A DNA stretch of 64,000 nt, taken from NCBI RefSeq assembly GCF_030296835.1, contig NZ_AP027922.1:2666001-2730000 (forward strand), given 5' to 3'. The notes below the pieces were generated by a model, which searched no databases, was not told the origin of the DNA, and worked only from the letters and a program-made list of their open reading frames with translations. The DNA comes from Pseudoalteromonas sp. MM1 (GTDB taxonomy: Bacteria > Pseudomonadota > Gammaproteobacteria > Enterobacterales > Alteromonadaceae). Positions 46,161 through 52,981 of the stretch are shown piece after piece. How positions within the stretch are numbered: position 1 is the first letter of the stretch; each line of letters opens with the position of its first letter. Made by a program: the position numbers and the translations under genes.

Positions 46161-46178
46161 AGGGGCGTGTACGCCCCT
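46161..46178 (+). terminator. Hairpin between the peroxiredoxin and flavoprotein genes
   Basis: Perfect 8-bp stem AGGGGCGT / ACGCCCCT with a 2-nt loop (tight, probably 4-nt in practice), 17 bp past the stop. No U-run follows, so it is more likely a partial terminator or mRNA-stabilising structure within an operon. Confidence 0.4.
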
Positions 46179-46225
46179 CTATATCAATCTCATCGCTTAG
46201 ATTGAAAATAATAAAGGAAACCACT

Positions 46226-47674
46226 ATGAAAGAATTGCAAACCGATGTTGTTGTTATAGGTGCAGGTACTGCAGGCTTAAGCGCATACCGTAACGCTAAA
46301 CAATTTACTCCTAACGTATTAATGATTGAATCAGGCCCGTACGGTACTACCTGTGCACGCGTTGGTTGTATGCCAAGTAAATTACTTATTGCCGCAGCCG
46401 AAGCCGCGCATTCAATTGAAATGGCACCTGCATTTGGTGTACATAGCTCAAAGCCAAGAATAGACGGCAAAGCAGTTATGGCACGCGTTAAAAGCGAACG
46501 AGACCGCTTTGCAGGATTTGTAGTAGAGGCCGTAGATGAATTACCAAATGAAGATAAAATTCGTGGTTACGCTAAATTTTTAGACGCTAACCGCGTGCAA
46601 ATTGATGACCACACAATTATTACTGCTAAACGCTTTGTAATTGCCACCGGTTCACGCCCTTCATACCCTGGCGTATTTAATAACTTTGGCGACAAGCTAA
46701 TTATTAACGATGATGTATTTGACTGGGACGACCTACCAGAATCATTGGCCGTATTTGGCCCAGGCGTAATAGGCCTAGAAATTGGCCAAGCACTTAGCCG
46801 ACTAGGCGTAAACGTAAAACTATTTGGTGTAGGCGGCGCAATTGGTCCACTTACAGATCCAGTAGTAAAAGATTATGCAAATACAGTTTTTGCTGAAGAA
46901 TTTTTTGTAGATACCGACTCAAACGTATCTGACATGATGCAAATTGGCGATAAAGCCCAGCTTACTTACACCGATAAAAACGGTGCTAAACACACCGAGC
47001 AATTTGACTACGTACTTGCAGCCACAGGCCGAGTGCCTAACGTAGACAAACTAGGGTTAGAAAATACCGGCATTGAGCTTGATGAACGCGGCGTGCCACA
47101 TGCCGACCCACATACAATGCAATGTGGTAACTCAAATATATTTATAGCGGGCGATGCCAGCAATATGATCCCACTATTGCACGAAGCATCTGATCAAGGC
47201 ACTATTGCCGGCCAAAATGCCGGGCGCTTCCCCGATGTACGCATTGGCCTTCGCCGCGCTAAAATTGCCGCCGTATTTAGTGACCCGCAAATAGCAATGG
47301 TTGGCGAAAGTTATTCGCAAATTACAGAGCGCCTAGGTGAATGTGGTTGCTTTGAAGTAGGTGAAGTAAGCTTTGAAAACCAAGGCCGCAGCCGAGTAAT
47401 GCTTAAAAATAAAGGCCACATGCGCGTTTACGCAGAGCAAGGCACAGGCTTATTTTTAGGTGCAGAATTTATTGGCCCACAAGCCGAGCATATAGCCCAC
47501 TTACTTGCATGGGCTGTGCAGAACAAAATGACCGTACCAGAAATGCTGGATATGCCATTTTACCACCCAGTAATTGAAGAAGGTTTACGCACCGCACTGC
47601 GTGACTTAAACGCCAAACTAAAATTTGGCCCAGATATTATTAACAGCTGTATGGAATGTGGACCCGGCGCCTAA
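46226..47674 (+). CDS. Dihydrolipoyl dehydrogenase-like pyridine nucleotide-disulfide oxidoreductase
   Basis: FAD/NAD(P)-dependent disulfide reductase, 482 aa. ATG 46226 follows AAAGGAAA. FAD-binding GAGTAGLSAYR near the N-terminus, redox-active pair in TCARVGCMPSKL (Cys43, Cys48), NAD-binding FGPGVIGLEIGQALSRLGVN (about 175-194), second FAD motif IFIAGDAS, and dimer-interface His-Glu in FYHPVIEEGLRTAL. The tail ends CMECGPGA (Cys475/Cys478), an unusual C-terminal CxxC. No E2/E3-complex genes are nearby. Its position 81 bp after Prx5-Grx suggests it reduces glutathione, glutaredoxin or the hybrid peroxidase rather than serving the pyruvate dehydrogenase complex; that is inference. Confidence 0.85.
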   Translation: MKELQTDVVVIGAGTAGLSAYRNAKQFTPNVLMIESGPYGTTCARVGCMPSKLLIAAAEAAHSIEMAPAFGVHSSKPRIDGKAVMARVKSERDRFAGFVVEAVDELPNEDKIRGYAKFLDANRVQIDDHTIITAKRFVIATGSRPSYPGVFNNFGDKLIINDDVFDWDDLPESLAVFGPGVIGLEIGQALSRLGVNVKLFGVGGAIGPLTDPVVKDYANTVFAEEFFVDTDSNVSDMMQIGDKAQLTYTDKNGAKHTEQFDYVLAATGRVPNVDKLGLENTGIELDERGVPHADPHTMQCGNSNIFIAGDASNMIPLLHEASDQGTIAGQNAGRFPDVRIGLRRAKIAAVFSDPQIAMVGESYSQITERLGECGCFEVGEVSFENQGRSRVMLKNKGHMRVYAEQGTGLFLGAEFIGPQAEHIAHLLAWAVQNKMTVPEMLDMPFYHPVIEEGLRTALRDLNAKLKFGPDIINSCMECGPGA

Positions 47675-47712
47675 CTTTTATACAACGATAAAACAAATAC
47701 ATACTTGCTAAC

Positions 47713-47743
47713 AAAAAGCCAAAACATCTGTTTTGGCTTTTTT
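47713..47743 (+). terminator. Intrinsic terminator after the flavoprotein gene
   Basis: Thirteen-bp perfect stem AAAAAGCCAAAAC (47713-47725) / GTTTTGGCTTTTT (47730-47742), 4-nt loop, U-run on the plus strand. Ends the peroxide-defence operon. The rest of the 342-bp gap to the next gene holds only the short repeat-like motif at 47786 and a Shine-Dalgarno region. Confidence 0.88.
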
Positions 47744-47785
47744 ATGTGCTTTTTTTACGCCAATACTAATTATGTTAAAAAATAG

Positions 47786-47824
47786 GTTATATCAATTCGC
47801 TTAATTAAATGATCTATTTTGAGG
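47786..47824 (+). repeat. Dispersed short intergenic motif, copy 1
   Basis: Begins GGTTATATCAATTCGC; the same 16-mer with two transitions recurs at 62242-62257 (GGTTATACCAATCCGC), and similarity continues loosely for about 20 bp more (TAAT, then a T-run and GG). Both copies are intergenic. Probably a diverged dispersed repeat; identity of the family unknown. Confidence 0.35.
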
Positions 47825-48016
47825 ATGGATAAGCGTGTTGACAACTAATAAAACCCCGCTACTTACTTGTTTTAATTAAGAAAATAATAACACCGCCAGC
47901 GCTTTATTTAGCACACTAAAATAACTAAATTTTTAATTAGATTGCTATAACCTCTCAAAAGTTATTTTAGCTGTTACACTTATTTGAGAACTCAATCACA
48001 ACAAGATGGAAAAGCT

Positions 48017-48949
48017 ATGCCCAATAATAAATTTAGACTAGTCACCCGCAGCGATTTTGACGGCTTGGTATGTGCCGTACTGTTAAAAGACTTAGACCTA
48101 ATTGACGACATTTTATTTGTACATCCAAAAGACATGCAAGATGGCAAAATAGACATAACTGCAAACGACATCACCACTAACCTACCCTACGTTGCAGGCT
48201 GTCATATTGCATTTGACCATCACTTAAGCGAAACCGTACGTAACGCAAGCGACATAAAAAACCATGTAATTGACCCTAAAGCTCCGTCTGCTGCACGCGT
48301 TGTTTATGATTATTATGGCGGCGCAGAAAAATTTCCAAACATCAGCACAGACATGATGGACGCAGTAGATAAAGGCGATGCAGCGCAGTTCTCAAAAGAC
48401 GAAATACTCAACCCAACCGATTGGGTATTAATGAACTTTATCATGGATGCACGCACAGGCCTTGGCCGCTTCCGCGAATTTAAAATTTCAAACTACCAAC
48501 TAATGATGAAACTAATCGATGCTTGTAAAGATCAAAGCATTGAAGATATTTTACAAATGGAAGACGTAGCTGAACGCGTTGCGCTGTATAACGAGCATAA
48601 CGAAAAGGCCAAAGAGCAAATAACACAATGTGCAACGGTTCATAAAAACTTAGTGGTGTTAGATTTAACCCAAGAAGAAACCATTTACGCCACCAACCGC
48701 TTTGTTATTTACGCCATGTACCCCGACTGCAATATATCAATTCACAAAATGTGGGGCCTTAAAAAACAAAACGTAGTATTTGCCATAGGTAAATCAATCA
48801 CCAACCGCAGCTCAAACACCAATGTGGGCGAGTTATGCCTTAAATACGGCGGTGGCGGCCACTTAAACGCCGGCACCTGCCAAGTAGAAACCAGCAAAGC
48901 CGAAGCAGTGCTTGGTGAGCTGATAGATAAGATTACCAGTGATGGTTAG
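48017..48949 (+). CDS. DHH-family phosphoesterase (exopolyphosphatase-like)
   Basis: 310-aa protein; ATG 48017 follows GATGGAAA, better than an ATG 33 bp upstream. DHH-domain metal-binding motifs are visible: VTRSDFDGLVCAVLL (about 8-22), HIAFDHHLSE (about 66-75), DAVDKGDAAQF; C-terminal DHHA1 motif YGGGGHLNAGTCQV (about 282-295). Relatives cleave short phosphoanhydride or phosphodiester chains (polyphosphate, nanoRNA, pApA); the real substrate cannot be told from sequence. A heptad array abuts its stop codon and lies between it and its terminator. Confidence 0.85.
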   Translation: MPNNKFRLVTRSDFDGLVCAVLLKDLDLIDDILFVHPKDMQDGKIDITANDITTNLPYVAGCHIAFDHHLSETVRNASDIKNHVIDPKAPSAARVVYDYYGGAEKFPNISTDMMDAVDKGDAAQFSKDEILNPTDWVLMNFIMDARTGLGRFREFKISNYQLMMKLIDACKDQSIEDILQMEDVAERVALYNEHNEKAKEQITQCATVHKNLVVLDLTQEETIYATNRFVIYAMYPDCNISIHKMWGLKKQNVVFAIGKSITNRSSNTNVGELCLKYGGGGHLNAGTCQVETSKAEAVLGELIDKITSDG

Positions 48950-49054
48950 TTTTAGCTTTTAGCTTTTAGCTTTTAGCTTTTAGCTTTTAGCTTTTAGCTT
49001 TTAGCTTTTAGCTTTTAGCTTTTAGCTTTTAGCTTTTAGCTTTTAGCTTTTAGC
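48950..49054. repeat. Perfect heptanucleotide array TTTTAGC x15
   Basis: Fifteen uninterrupted 7-bp units (105 bp) begin at the first base after the TAG stop of the DHH gene and end 12 bp before that gene's terminator stem. The array is therefore in the transcribed 3' untranslated region. It shares the AGCTT core with the second array at 50759. Beyond the terminator, 49100-49334 holds nothing I can name besides the ribosome-binding site of the next gene. Confidence 0.97.
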
Positions 49055-49066
49055 TGTCAAAATTGT

Positions 49067-49099
49067 AAAGCGAGTAGATTTATATTTACTCGCTTTTTT
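49067..49099 (+). terminator. Intrinsic terminator after the DHH gene and heptad array
   Basis: Ten-bp stem AAAGCGAGTA (49067-49076) / TACTCGCTTT (49087-49096), 10-nt loop, followed by T residues on the plus strand. Confidence 0.8.
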
Positions 49100-49334
49100 T
49101 ATTTGTAGTTATAAATACATAGTCACAAAAGTTATTTTTCCTGCACATCAACTGATTAATTATTAGTACCTTAAGGCTTAGAGGGCTACTTTGAGCAAAT
49201 AGCGGGCTTTAAACAGAAGTCGAATTCTAATAAGGTCATTTAAATCAAGATGTAATAAGTGTTATCCTGTTCATATAAAATATATTAGCTTCCTAAGTTC
49301 TTTATGGAAGAAGATAAAGTGTTTAGGAGTTTAC

Positions 49335-50492
49335 ATGGAAGAACAAGCAGATTTAAAGGTGTTGTTTAAAGGTTACTACCGAGCTAATGATGACATAGTT
49401 AAAGCAGTCTGGACTGGCGGTAAAATTATTCCAGATGCCAATGTTCTTCTAAATCTTTATCGTTATTCCGACGACGCTCGCGATGCATTTCTCAATCTAT
49501 TACATAATCATAAAGAGCGTTTCTGGTTACCTCACCAAGCCGCTCATGAATACTTTCAAAATCGCCCCACTGTTATTAATGAACAATCTAAAAACTATGA
49601 TGTAACATTGAAAAATATCAATGATTTATATAATTCTTTCAACCAGAAAAATCGCCATCCTTTTTTACAGTCTGAGCTATTAGGTGAGGTTGAAGGGTTG
49701 TTTGACAAGCTAAACAAGCATCTCGAAAATGCCAAAAAATCACATATGGATCGTTTAAATGATGATGAGATACAGAATAAAATAACTGATATTTTTGGGA
49801 AAAAAGTCGGGCACCCTTTCTCTAAAAGCAAATTGAAGGAGTTATTTGAAGAGGGTAAAGCCCGGTATCAAAGTAAAATCCCACCCGGTTATGAAGATGC
49901 TCAAAAGAATCATAATGAGAAAGACTTGATTGGCCAGCAGCATCGCTATGGTGATCTAATAATCTGGAAGCAAATTATTGCTTATGCAAAAGAACATAAA
50001 ACTCCTATCGTTTTTATTACAGAAGATACAAAAGAGGATTGGTGGTTAAAGTCAGCAGGAAGAACCTTATCAGCACGACCGGAGCTGCTCAAAGAATTTC
50101 AAGATGAATCGGGGCAGGAAATACTGCTTTACCGCACAGAAAGCTTTCTTCATAACGCCGCCAGCTTTTTATCTGAAGAAGTTAGTCATGAAGTTATGGA
50201 AGAAATAAAGCTCTTGCAAAGCGAACCTGTTTTTTATGAAGTTATTCAACGCTCTCCTTCCTTCTATGATTTAGCAGACTATATTTCTACAAAATTCAAG
50301 AAAGGGGATGAGTTACCGGGAGAAAGAATAATTGCAGAAGCTATTAACTGGAATAGGTCTGGCGTCAGAGAGAACCTCGTTAGATTGGATACAATGGGTT
50401 ATGTAGTAATAGAGCATGGAAAGAAAACTAAATTAATTGAAAATTTACCTCCTGTATCATTGGAGATGCGAGGAAACACAAAAAATAAATAA
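49335..50492 (+). CDS. PIN-like nuclease domain protein with C-terminal GntR-type winged helix
   Basis: 385-aa protein; TAGGAG precedes ATG by five bases. Residues about 30-240 resemble the PIN-like family seen as a DUF4935-type domain: first acidic residue in KIIPDANVLLNLYRY (Asp34), RFWLPHQAAHEYFQNRP, then YGDLIIWKQIIAYAKE (Asp207) and PIVFITEDTKEDWW, which supply the metal-binding acidic residues. Residues about 310-370 form a GntR-like winged helix (FKKGDELPGERIIAEAINWN, SGVRENLVRLDTMGYVVIEH). This suggests an RNA- or DNA-cutting enzyme that can bind DNA, perhaps self-regulating. No antitoxin gene is adjacent. It stands alone between two heptad arrays, beside a REP-like hairpin and downstream of a tRNA 3' end, so it may be an acquired gene. 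Function not established. Confidence 0.75.
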   Translation: MEEQADLKVLFKGYYRANDDIVKAVWTGGKIIPDANVLLNLYRYSDDARDAFLNLLHNHKERFWLPHQAAHEYFQNRPTVINEQSKNYDVTLKNINDLYNSFNQKNRHPFLQSELLGEVEGLFDKLNKHLENAKKSHMDRLNDDEIQNKITDIFGKKVGHPFSKSKLKELFEEGKARYQSKIPPGYEDAQKNHNEKDLIGQQHRYGDLIIWKQIIAYAKEHKTPIVFITEDTKEDWWLKSAGRTLSARPELLKEFQDESGQEILLYRTESFLHNAASFLSEEVSHEVMEEIKLLQSEPVFYEVIQRSPSFYDLADYISTKFKKGDELPGERIIAEAINWNRSGVRENLVRLDTMGYVVIEHGKKTKLIENLPPVSLEMRGNTKNK

Positions 50493-50600
50493 AGCTTTAG
50501 CTAAAAGGCTATTAGGCCATACAACAAAGGTTCATTATTGCACTCTCCAGCCACTCGGCAACATAAAATATTGATAATAATTGGTAAGGTATTTTACTGT

Positions 50601-50626
50601 GTCGGATGGCGCTTCGCTTATCCGAC
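50601..50626. repeat. REP-like palindromic element
   Basis: Imperfect hairpin with outer arms GTCGGAT (50601-50607) / ATCCGAC (50620-50626) and inner GCG/CGC pairing, followed by CTACG. This GTAGGTCGGAT-type palindrome is common as a dispersed extragenic repeat in gammaproteobacteria. It sits downstream of both the PIN-domain gene and (on the other strand) the tRNA, where it could act as a transcript end. Confidence 0.6.
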
Positions 50627-50677
50627 CTACGCAGGCACAAAAGAGTTACTAATATTGCATTAGGTTTTTGATTTGAT

Positions 50678-50752
50678 TGGTAGCCCCTACAGGAATCGAA
50701 CCTGTAACTGCCCCTTAGGAGGGGGCCGTTATATCCATTTAACTAAGAGGCC
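50678..50752 (-). tRNA. tRNA-Arg(CCU)
   Basis: 75-nt cloverleaf on the minus strand. Acceptor GGCCTCT pairs with AGGGGCT (with G-U pairs), the anticodon stem GCCCC/GGGGC closes loop CTCCTAA (anticodon CCU, reading AGG), the T-arm contains GGTTCGATTCC, and CCA is encoded. It closely resembles E. coli argW in layout. Its 5' end lies 6 bp from a 119-bp heptad array; the nearest good promoter is beyond that array. Confidence 0.95.
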
Positions 50753-50758
50753 GCATCG

Positions 50759-50877
50759 AGCTTACAGCTTACAGCTTACAGCTTACAGCTTACAGCTTAC
50801 AGCTTACAGCTTACAGCTTACAGCTTACAGCTTACAGCTTACAGCTTACAGCTTACAGCTTACAGCTTACAGCTTAC
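50759..50877. repeat. Perfect heptanucleotide array AGCTTAC x17
   Basis: Seventeen uninterrupted 7-bp units (119 bp) immediately upstream of the tRNA-Arg 5' end. The promoter candidate at 50882-50911 would start transcription at the far edge of the array, so the array would form a repetitive leader on the pre-tRNA. Shares AGCTT with the TTTTAGC array 1.7 kb away. Confidence 0.97.
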
Positions 50878-50881
50878 AAAA

Positions 50882-50911
50882 ATTATAACGGCATCTTGTT
50901 TTTCATATCAA
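50882..50911 (-). promoter_or_regulatory. Sigma-70 promoter for tRNA-Arg
   Basis: Minus strand: TTGATA (50911-50906), 18 bp, TATAAT (50887-50882). The -10 is a perfect consensus. The expected start point is at about 50875, inside the heptad array. It lies directly behind the last FlgO-like gene, so read-through from that operon is also possible. Confidence 0.6.
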
Positions 50912-50923
50912 GCTAAAATTAAC

Positions 50924-51601
50924 TTAATTGCTTGATAAATATATATCTTCTTTGTTTAACACGTAAAGCGGTATGAGTTTACGGCTGCTTGCTACAATAT
51001 GTTTGCTGTGAACATTTATAACGCGGGTGTTTACTGCTACGCCATTTGGGCGGTAAATTAACGTACCTGCTAATACATAGTTAGCCATGCTTCTTTCGCT
51101 TAGCTTTTCTATATCTCGAGATAACACAAAGTCGCCTCTATTTGATACATCAATGCTGTCCATAGTTTTAAAATCTACCACGCCGTAGCCAAACTTTTGC
51201 AGCTGATGAATAAACGTCTCTGCTAATTGATTACCCAACTGATTACTTTTATTAAGCGATGCGTCTAAATCTACAATGGTGGTAACCGCTATGTTGATGC
51301 TGTTGTTATCGGGCGCTTCGGCTTCAAGCGTATCAACTAAATCAAGTGCCATTTGCTCGACATAGTTTGCCAGTGTTTTGTGGTGTTTAAGCGGTGTAAA
51401 CTGCCTTGCTGTGTCGTACTCACTTTGTTGCTGCACAGATTGGTTGGCATACACTGGCGTGGGTTGGCTGTTTTGCGTTACCACGGTGTAATCTGAGCGT
51501 GTGTTAATGTTTTCGTTGTGCTCATTATTTTGCGTTATTGAACAGCCAGCTAATGCTAACGTTACCGTTAGCCCCGCAATAGCAGATAGTTTGTAAAACA
51601 T
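50924..51601 (-). CDS. FlgO-family flagellar outer-membrane lipoprotein, paralogue 3
   Basis: Start at ATG 51601, six bases after GAGG; a GTG at 51613 is less likely. 225 aa: signal with lipobox LAGC, Gln/Asn-rich spacer, then the FlgO domain (about 95-210): NYVEQMALDLVDTLEA, INIAVTTIVDLDASLNKSNQ, LGNQLAETFIHQLQKFGYGV, NYVLAGTLIYRPNGVAVNTR. Third of three tandem paralogues. FlgO acts with FlgP/FlgT at the polar flagellum in Vibrio; a direct flagellar role for each copy is inferred. Confidence 0.8.
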   Translation of the reverse strand: MFYKLSAIAGLTVTLALAGCSITQNNEHNENINTRSDYTVVTQNSQPTPVYANQSVQQQSEYDTARQFTPLKHHKTLANYVEQMALDLVDTLEAEAPDNNSINIAVTTIVDLDASLNKSNQLGNQLAETFIHQLQKFGYGVVDFKTMDSIDVSNRGDFVLSRDIEKLSERSMANYVLAGTLIYRPNGVAVNTRVINVHSKHIVASSRKLIPLYVLNKEDIYLSSN

Positions 51602-51609
51602 AATCAACC

Positions 51610-52302
51610 TCACTCGCTGGCTTGTTTAAGCATAATTCCGTCGGTGCGATAGCTACTGTTTAGCGCATCAACCACCGATTGCGGGATAAACCCTTGGGCG
51701 CTGCCCACTACCGCTTTACTTTTAATGCCTACTATACGTGCATTTACCAGTACACCACCTTGGTGGCTCACAAGTGTTCCTGCTAATACGTAATTAAAGT
51801 TTTGATCTTGGTTTAGCTCTAGGTAGTCGCGGCTAAATACAAAGTCGCCTGCGGGGGTTACTCGCATATAATCGGTGGTTTTAAAATCGATAACCGGCAC
51901 ACCAAAACTATGTAGTTCGTGCATAAAGCTTTCGGCTATTTGGTTACCTAATAGGCTTCCATCGCTGTAATCATCATCTAAAAACACAAAGCTAGAAACG
52001 GCAAGTGGCGTTTTGTCGTTTACGTATTGTAGGTTTTCGACCATGTCTTGCATTATGCCGCGCACATAATGGTTTATATTTTTGCGTTTTGCAGGGGCAC
52101 TTTTGGTGTAGTTGCTTTGCTTGTTTAAATTAGACTGAAATAACGCTTCACTAGGCGCAGGTGCTTTTACCACACGTTGCTCTGAAACAAGCTGGGCTGC
52201 ATTGTCTTGCTCAACCTGCTCCGGCTCTGAATGTAGCGAATTTAACATTTGCGAACAGCCAAAGCCTAATGGCAAACATAGGGTAATTAATAGGTTTCTC
52301 AT
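51610..52302 (-). CDS. FlgO-family flagellar outer-membrane lipoprotein, paralogue 2
   Basis: Start at ATG 52302, six bases after AGGAG. 230 aa with N-terminus MRNLLITLCLPLGFGC (lipobox-like LGFGC) and FlgO domain: NHYVRGIMQDMVENLQYVN, LAVSSFVFLDDDYSDGSLLG, NQIAESFMHELHSFGVPVID, NYVLAGTLVSHQGGVLVNAR. The same motif order as its neighbours shows origin by tandem duplication. Eight bp from paralogue 3. Confidence 0.8.
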   Translation of the reverse strand: MRNLLITLCLPLGFGCSQMLNSLHSEPEQVEQDNAAQLVSEQRVVKAPAPSEALFQSNLNKQSNYTKSAPAKRKNINHYVRGIMQDMVENLQYVNDKTPLAVSSFVFLDDDYSDGSLLGNQIAESFMHELHSFGVPVIDFKTTDYMRVTPAGDFVFSRDYLELNQDQNFNYVLAGTLVSHQGGVLVNARIVGIKSKAVVGSAQGFIPQSVVDALNSSYRTDGIMLKQASE

Positions 52303-52315
52303 GGTGTGCTCCTGA

Positions 52316-52909
52316 TTAATATTCGCTGCGGTACAAAGAGCCGTCGCGCTGCTGAATTTTTTCACTTCCCCACATTACATTTATAGGGATCTCTGTGCTG
52401 CCTGCCGACAGGACTTGCTTATTTTCAATATTAACGAGTCGTGCATTAACTATATAAGCATGCTGCTGGCGCGTTACAGTGCCGGTGATGACTAAGTCAA
52501 TATTTTGGCGGTTGCGTAATTTACTTAAATCGCGGCTTAATATGCTGTCTGCGTTTTGCGCTAATATAAGGTTATTGCCAAGGCGGTACTCAACGGTATG
52601 ATAGCCAAGCTGGGTAAATTGCGTTAATAAGCTTTCTTGAATTTGTAAACTCAAACCCGAAGCCTGCCCTGCTACTAGTTTTGTATCTAATGCATCTGCG
52701 TAATAAAAGCTGCTTACACCAATACGTGCATTGGCATTTAAAGCCCCATTTACATGATTAAGTTGTGAGGTTAGATTTGCTACATACTCGTTAACAGTAT
52801 AAGGCGCCATGGCTGCTTTTGGTGCGTCAGTGGGCACACTCGGCTCAGGCGGTGGAACCAAATTACAAGCGGTTAAATTTAACAATACTAAAGGCAGTAA
52901 AAGGCGCAT
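52316..52909 (-). CDS. FlgO-family flagellar outer-membrane lipoprotein, paralogue 1
   Basis: Start at ATG 52909 (MRLLLPLVLLNLTAC, lipobox LTAC), eight bases after GAGGA; a start 39 bp upstream gives no signal peptide at the N-terminus. 197 aa with FlgO domain: VNEYVANLTSQLNHVNG, ARIGVSSFYYADALDTKLVA, LSLQIQESLLTQFTQLGYHT, DLVITGTVTRQQHAYIVNAR. First gene of the trio with a sigma-54-like site about 35 bp upstream. Confidence 0.8.
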   Translation of the reverse strand: MRLLLPLVLLNLTACNLVPPPEPSVPTDAPKAAMAPYTVNEYVANLTSQLNHVNGALNANARIGVSSFYYADALDTKLVAGQASGLSLQIQESLLTQFTQLGYHTVEYRLGNNLILAQNADSILSRDLSKLRNRQNIDLVITGTVTRQQHAYIVNARLVNIENKQVLSAGSTEIPINVMWGSEKIQQRDGSLYRSEY

Positions 52910-52943
52910 AGTTGCCGTCCTCTTTAAAACATATCGAGGATAA

Positions 52944-52959
52944 AGCAATTATTATGCCT
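52944..52959 (-). promoter_or_regulatory. Sigma-54-type promoter for the FlgO-family operon
   Basis: Minus strand reads AGGCAT-AATAA-TTGCT with exact GG-N10-GC spacing, about 35 bp upstream of paralogue 1. One mismatch at the first -24 base. Links the trio to the same regulon as flgBCDE, flgFGHI, flgJKL, flgP and flgT. Confidence 0.5.
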
Positions 52960-52981
52960 AATTAACTTTAAGGCATTTTTA

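Noticed and set aside
49100..50677. Integrative element using tRNA-Arg as attachment site
   Set aside because: No integrase gene and no second copy of the tRNA 3' end was found near the PIN-domain gene; only positional suspicion remains.
48950..50877. CRISPR array
   Set aside because: Units are 7 bp and directly adjacent, with no spacers and no cas genes nearby.
50673..50888. 71-codon open frame with a repeating LQLTAYS peptide
   Set aside because: It is the antisense of tRNA-Arg read into the heptad array; a 7-bp repeat in any frame gives such a periodic peptide.
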